A stretch of 64,000 nt of DNA from NCBI GenBank assembly GCA_022925895.1, contig JAKSYS010000156.1, positions 1-64,000 on the forward strand. The letters are read 5' to 3'. The first letter of the stretch is position 1. Each line of letters opens with the position of its first letter. The position numbers were made by a program, and so were the translations under genes. The notes under the pieces are model-generated. The model searched no databases and had not been told where the DNA came from. It saw only the letters and a list, made by a program, of their open reading frames with translations. This DNA is from Fragilaria crotonensis. Taxonomy: Eukaryota > Bacillariophyta > Fragilariophyceae > Fragilariales > Fragilariaceae. Positions 58,991 through 64,000 of this stretch are shown piece after piece.

Positions 58991-61704
58991 TGTTGGAGAG
59001 GATATTGTAGGACTGCAAGGACTGATTGCGGAGGCAGCAACACCAAACACAAACGAATAACTCTCAGATTTTTTGGCAAAGAATTACTGTACTGGAGATT
59101 AGAGTACAAGGATGTGGTGTCGGCAGCAATTTTTGTTGGAATCGGTGAACTCGTGCATCCCCTCGATGACAAGTCCCAAATCCAATCAGGTGCGCCATGG
59201 TGCATTGTGCTACTATTGACATGCTACTGTAGTACTAGTACTACTACTGGTACTAGTACCAGTACTCGGTGTGTATAAAAAAAAAAAGCTCGTCCCCCAA
59301 CTGCTGTCGTCCTTCACGCTATTCACCCGAGTGCAACGGCAATGTCAAATGCCAAGATCGGCGTTTAGTAATCAAGGTGCCCCGTATCGCTTGCTTGCTT
59401 GCCACTCTCCAACCGTCGCTGAAATGGACAGCAACACTGTCTTAGATAATTGAATATGCGTTAAGGTTTTTCTATTTGTTAAAACTAGACTGAACAAACC
59501 CTCACCCTAACGAGTCGTCTCACAGCTTCCAGCTCACAAGTCTCTTGACCTACTAGAGAAATGTCAAATACTTGAGTATACACAAACTCTAGAAGGGGCA
59601 TAGCTGTACTTTTTTGTTTTGTATAATACACAATTCACAGTGGAGTAGTAGTACGCCTGGAATACAGCACTGCTAACTGCTTCCAAGTCAATAAATCACT
59701 AGGAGAATAAGCCAATACATTGCATCATATAGTAATCAATAGCAATACATGGAAACAAATGGTTTCCAGGTTTATGACATGATAGTGTGGAAGGAAAATT
59801 TTCACATGGAACAAAAATGGCCGTTGTTGCCACGGATTTCCACCTCTGTGCGTGTTACATTGCATCAATAGAAAGAATCACCTAGAAAAAACACAAATGA
59901 AGTCATATGGAGAAGTGGAATCCTTTTGCCATTCTTGAGGAACAAGGCAATCCTCAAGACCACCATTATTCAATGATTGTTTAAATGACGAGACGCCTCA
60001 ACAGCAATCAGAGATCGTACAATCATGCCATTGAAAATCCCAAGGAGTTCTTGATATGGTTGAAAAAGCAACAATCCTTGCCACCAAGTAAATATGACCT
60101 GAAACAGTTCATGTTGTTGTTGCTCAGAGAACAAGCATCCTATGTCCTGGGGGTCATCACCTCAACACAAATTCCTCCAGTGACGTCAAAACAGCATCAA
60201 GACTTCCTGATCAAGAACAAGGTGGCACTTGTTGCAAAAACAGGAAGTGCTGCCCTGGTTGAGTCGGCTGTTACATCATCATTTGACAACAAGACAATGG
60301 CTGCTCTGGCACAGTTTTTTGAACACGGAGGCAACATCAATGCATGAACTAGTGGCACAGGTATAATTATTTGTAAAAATTTTGAAGTGAGAAAGCTTGA
60401 TTTTTATTGCGATACAGCAGCACTTTTATGCATGTGGAATGTGGAGCGACAACACATTGGACTTTCGAATAATGGTCATAGCCAACACTTACACAATTTG
60501 ACTTTGTTGCAAAAGAAGGGAGGCTGTGTATGTCCCCTAATCGAGCCGATCGAGCTTTTCTAAAAAAATCGACTCCATAAATTATAATGCAAATTAAGTT
60601 ACACATCAACTTTACCTACAAATCTCAGACTGCTCCTCTGAGGACAGAAATACCGCCCACTGTACCAGTAGTAAGTAGGACTCAGTACTCCCGTACACTA
60701 CTGCAGGTGATTGCCGGCTCTATTAGGGGACATACACGGGCTCCCCATGCCAATGGAATTCTACAGATAAGAGTTCCAGTGTCAGTGAATCTGACAGATT
60801 TGTGGTTCTTGGCATGGAATCCACAGGATTCCCAGAAGTCGCCTCAGCTGTACTGCTACAGGCACTCGACATGGCAAAGTGCTAGTGAATGATTCTACAT
60901 AGATGGCTACTACGTGTAGTACCGAAAAATGCCACAGTGACGAGTGTGCTAGTGCTAATAGGTCTCTACAGTGGCATAGTGGCCTAAAACGCAGTGGTTA
61001 TGACGTTAGAATTCTTGGAGTCTACAAGCTCCTGGATGGTTCACTTAGCACAGGCCTGGAGTTGCTGGGGATGGCAGGTGGGTTAGCAAAAGAATGAACA
61101 GGCAGATGTGTCATCACCACATCCATTCAAATCAATCAGTCGCTAGGCAAGTAAGCAATTTCTACATCTGAGAACATGCATTTTTGGTCGACCATATGTG
61201 TGGTATGGTAACAACTTGTCCTAGAGCTGTCAGTGAGACACTCCGTAGCGACCAGACGGTAAGGTCAGTGACAGTAGTTATATCGTCTACTGTCGCATTA
61301 GCTTATAGTCTTATCTGTAATACTTGTACTCCAGTACAATGTCTTTACCAATACTCGAGTAGACCTACTTGTACCTCGTTTTGAGTTCCGACTTGGGACA
61401 TCATATACTAGAGTAGCTAGTAAATCATATTTCCGATGGAGTCCCACTATAACTGGATTACAAGTTCATGTCTTGGGCGTTCGGAGTACTCGTAGTACTT
61501 AACTGTATAAACAAGCTGAATACGGGATACGGAAGATGCATCACCACTCCCTAAGCGTATGAACGCTCAGTACGAGTCCAGAATTCATGTCGTCATGTCA
61601 AATGTCCACACATGTATCAATGATTGAAATGCACACGCATATGTACCTGTACAGCATGCGCGAAACACGAAACTCGACACACACACTTCACCAATACCTT
61701 GTAC
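58991..61704. other. Intergenic DNA with GTAC words and decayed frames
   Basis: Positions 59215-59270 hold packed GTAC words (GTAGTACTAGTACTAC, GGTACTAGTACCAGTAC) upstream of MRE11, next to an A12 run. A 120-codon frame at 59985-60347 (MTRRLNSNQRSYNHAIENP) has no recognised family and is probably repeat-derived. Short GTAC-rich patches recur around 61310-61380 and 61480-61520. Nothing else is supported. Confidence 0.4.
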
Positions 61705-62427
61705 CAGTTAAAAATGGCTTTGAGCCCTTAAAAAAAATTGAGCCACTAAATGGTGTAATTTTCATGACCTCTACAAAAAAGGTGCTCAATATCATTCTAA
61801 TTACCGCTTCACATACGGCAATGACGTTCCTTGCCATGTGCACCTACTTTCCTTTGCAGTGCAAAACAGGCATTTTGGAAGCCGCGGTTTTGGATGTTGG
61901 TACCTCGGAGATTTTGCACATCTCAAATTTTCCACCATTGAGCCGGGCCACCAATTTTATGTAGACATTCCATGCAGTATTTTTTTTAATCATTGCGAGA
62001 AATATAGATAGCTGCTTAACTGTAGTTCCCACGTCATGAACTTCACGTGATGAATTATATTAGGTTTTGGCTTGTTACCAAATTGAGACGTAGAATCAGC
62101 GTAGCAGTACAAAGAAATTGGATGACGACGATGATGAGATTATGTTGAATGGGGTAAAAAAACTCAACGGACAAATATTGAAAAATATTCAGGTATATAT
62201 ATAAACGAGTAAATTGCTTAGAGCCATTAAACCGAGAACGACGCTTCTAAAAGCATCAATATCTTCATGAATTCTTTGTCCAGTATAGAAATGATTCAAC
62301 CATGATGAAGCATAAAGCATGATCGACATGTGTGGCACTTGAAGTTGATTGCATTGCGTCAGATTTTCATTGAGAACTTTTTAGTCCAACATGGTGTTTT
62401 TTAATGACTCAAAGCCATTTTTAACTG
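61705..62427. mobile_element. MITE with 31-bp inverted termini and GTAC flanks
   Basis: CAGTTAAAAATGGCTTTGAG begins at 61705 and recurs inverted, ending at 62427. Including the flanking GTAC words, 33 of 35 positions match. GTAC immediately outside each end (61701-61704 and 62428-62431) could be a 4-bp target-site duplication or part of the repeat, since it is itself a palindrome. The 720-bp interior is non-coding. The superfamily cannot be assigned. It sits about 100 bp upstream of the receptor's ATG. Confidence 0.8.
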
Positions 62428-62528
62428 GTACTCGTCCACACGGCGCACAACGCACGACTCCTATAACTACCGGTAGATATCCTCACAGGTTAATTGTTTG
62501 GTGCGGAATCGAATGGCTTCCCAAGACC

Positions 62529-63990
62529 ATGTTGCACGAATTGACTTGGTTCGCATTTCTCATCCACTGCGCAACTTATGTCCACAGTGTCATCGATAAG
62601 ATGAAGGGGAGCGATGAAGCGATTTGTTGGACTTCTGCTATCGATAACTTAACATTAGCGCGCCAGGTTGTGTCCATCGGAGCTGACGTTGCTGGCTGGG
62701 TATATGATTCTTGCCCGGCATTGGATGTGACAGTGTTTGCAGACACCAGCCGAGAGCTCGAAATCACTATTGATTACACCTTTCAGCTGAGCTTTCAGGA
62801 AAATGGAACGTATTCCTCATGGTATCGTCTAGTGTTGTGTCGAACGGAGGATGTACGTTACTGTGACGCGAGGAAGGCTGATGGGGACGGGAGTTCCTAC
62901 TTGGCATCTTCACTTGAGCCGTGGCCCCAAGGTTCAGACGATGTCAATATTACATTGAAGATTCAGAATCCTGGCACATTCGTTGTCTTCGGTCATGTGA
63001 TGTAACAGATTTTGCAGAATGAATTCCTGCATATTTTGCAGACGATGTTTCGGGGTTTTACAATTTTGGTGGTAACTCCACCCGAACGCATCGTCCTGGC
63101 GAACGGAGAAGGATTTATCTTGGCAGTCGTCGTTGCCACCAGTGGTGGTGTTTACGCTATCATTTGCTCGTCATGATGTTTTACGTACTCAGGTACCGCG
63201 AACACCCTCTTTTCAAATTGGCACAGGCACCCTTTCTTGCTTTGATGTTGGGATGTGCAACCACTGCCACTGCTTCCACGTTTGTCTTTCTGAACTTGAG
63301 CAAAATGGCGTGCCAATTACAGGGTCTTCTTATATATTTCCCCCTCAGCACGGTGATGGCTGCAACTTTGGTCGGCCGGCTATGGAGAACATTCTCTGCC
63401 TATCCTGGGAGTGGCACTAAAGTTTGCCCGGTTGCAAGAGGGAAACAAAAGTCCTGCGGGGGGGGGAGTGGATTTTGGATGGTTTGGGGATGTTGGCGAA
63501 TCTGCATTTTCTGTTATTTTGTAAGAATCCACGAGAACGACGATATGGCTTGAGAGCGGAGACCACAGCGGTCGACTTGACACGACTGATTATCATCCTT
63601 GCCATCCTATCCCTACCTCAATTGATTGCTCACCAGGTTGTCGGTTTGGGTAGCGATACACCTGACTTAGGCCTGGACTCAACTGAATCAGGCTTAGTTT
63701 CCAGAGAAGCTTGCAAACTGAACTGGACTACGTGGGTGGGAGTAGTCTACATGATGGTGGTATTCGGCCTCGCCCTTGTTGTGGCTTCGGTCGCTTGCAA
63801 CCTACCAAGTATCTTGAATGAGAGTGATGCAATCTTTCAGGCATGTAGCATTACTATGCGCATGGCCGTCGTGGATATTCTTTGCATTGTGATGGTGTCA
63901 AGTCCAACCACAAATCCCGATGTTATTTTGCTGCTATGGGTATGTCAGACATTTGGGATTGTGAGTTTGGTTGTGTGGGTAATTGTTTGA
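62529..63990 (+). CDS. Class C GPCR-like seven-transmembrane receptor, frame-broken
   Basis: The chosen ATG gives a signal-peptide-like start (MLHELTWFAFLIHCATYVHS). A Cys-rich extracellular segment follows. A 45-nt intron (62997-63041, GTGATG...TTGCAG) is possible but short. The 7TM part shows TM1 into RYREHPLFKLAQAPF, TM3 starting at a Cys (KMACQLQGLLIYFPL) and ending GRLWRTF, a REACKLNW extracellular Cys, TM5 LIIILAILSLPQLI, TM6 region NLPSILNESDAIF and TM7 DVILLLWVCQTFGIV. The N-E-S element and the Cys pair match class C (GABA-B-like) receptors, which are numerous in diatoms. Frame changes occur at a T3 (about 63168) and a G9 run (63457-63465). One missing base at each would restore frame, so it is either mis-assembled or a pseudogene. 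The ligand is unknown. Confidence 0.7.
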
Positions 63991-64000
63991 CCTACAATTG

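Noticed and set aside
59985-60347. 120-codon frame with a uniform composition
   Set aside because: It has no family signature and sits in a stretch with decayed frames, so it is more likely repeat-derived than a gene.
62391-62528. Upstream in-frame start for the receptor
   Set aside because: The first codons lie inside the inverted end of the MITE, and a signal-peptide-like start occurs at 62529.

Overview
This window is nuclear DNA of a photosynthetic stramenopile, most likely a diatom. The genes are eukaryotic, with short GT-AG introns (about 45 to 105 nt inside most coding regions, a few longer). A plastid acyl carrier protein carries the ASAFAP signal typical of red-lineage secondary plastids. 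A trehalose-phosphate synthase is fused to an N-terminal starch-binding-like domain and a phosphatase-like domain. No species is claimed.

Layout. Positions 1-10 kb are mostly decayed DNA transposons: two Harbinger-type copies in tandem on the minus strand, then a large PiggyBac-like element on the plus strand that also encodes a SAP motif and a YqaJ-like nuclease domain. From 10.5 to 13.8 kb an alpha-helical protein of unknown function and a dolichol kinase face each other tail to tail. From 14 to 18.9 kb lie Mutator-like remnants and AT-rich repeats. From 19 to 29 kb is a compact gene island: an unknown organelle-targeted-looking protein, a FAM151/menorin-type protein, a small His/Cys protein that overlaps it tail to tail, adenosine deaminase, a basic coiled-coil protein, and the first of two divergently arranged armadillo-like paralogues. 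From 30 to 40 kb come the second paralogue, which has a long acidic Tyr/Gln-rich repeat insert, then CBM20-TPS-TPP and a MORN-repeat protein. From 42 to 47 kb three translation genes cluster: RPL10 (uL16), HBS1 and DPH5. From 47 to 54.8 kb is mostly decayed repeats around the plastid acyl carrier protein gene. From 54.8 to 64 kb lie a C2-like gene interrupted by an in-frame TAG, MRE11, and a class C GPCR-like 7TM gene.

The gene islands alternate between convergent pairs with short 3' gaps (76, 64, 108 and 152 bp, one overlapping by 9 bp) and divergent pairs separated by about 1-3.5 kb. The longer spacers are rich in GTAC-centred palindromic words. Three well-preserved non-autonomous DNA elements (MITEs) were found by their terminal inverted repeats, all in promoter-side spacers.

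Four conserved genes (FAM151-like, HBS1, MRE11, GPCR-like) each need one or two single-base frame changes, nearly all at homopolymers. Assembly error is therefore as likely as real mutation. I see no rRNA, tRNA, CRISPR or phage-type system. The most unusual items are the transposase-nuclease composite, the TAG-interrupted C2-like gene, the catalytically odd TPS-TPP and the disordered-repeat armadillo paralogue.
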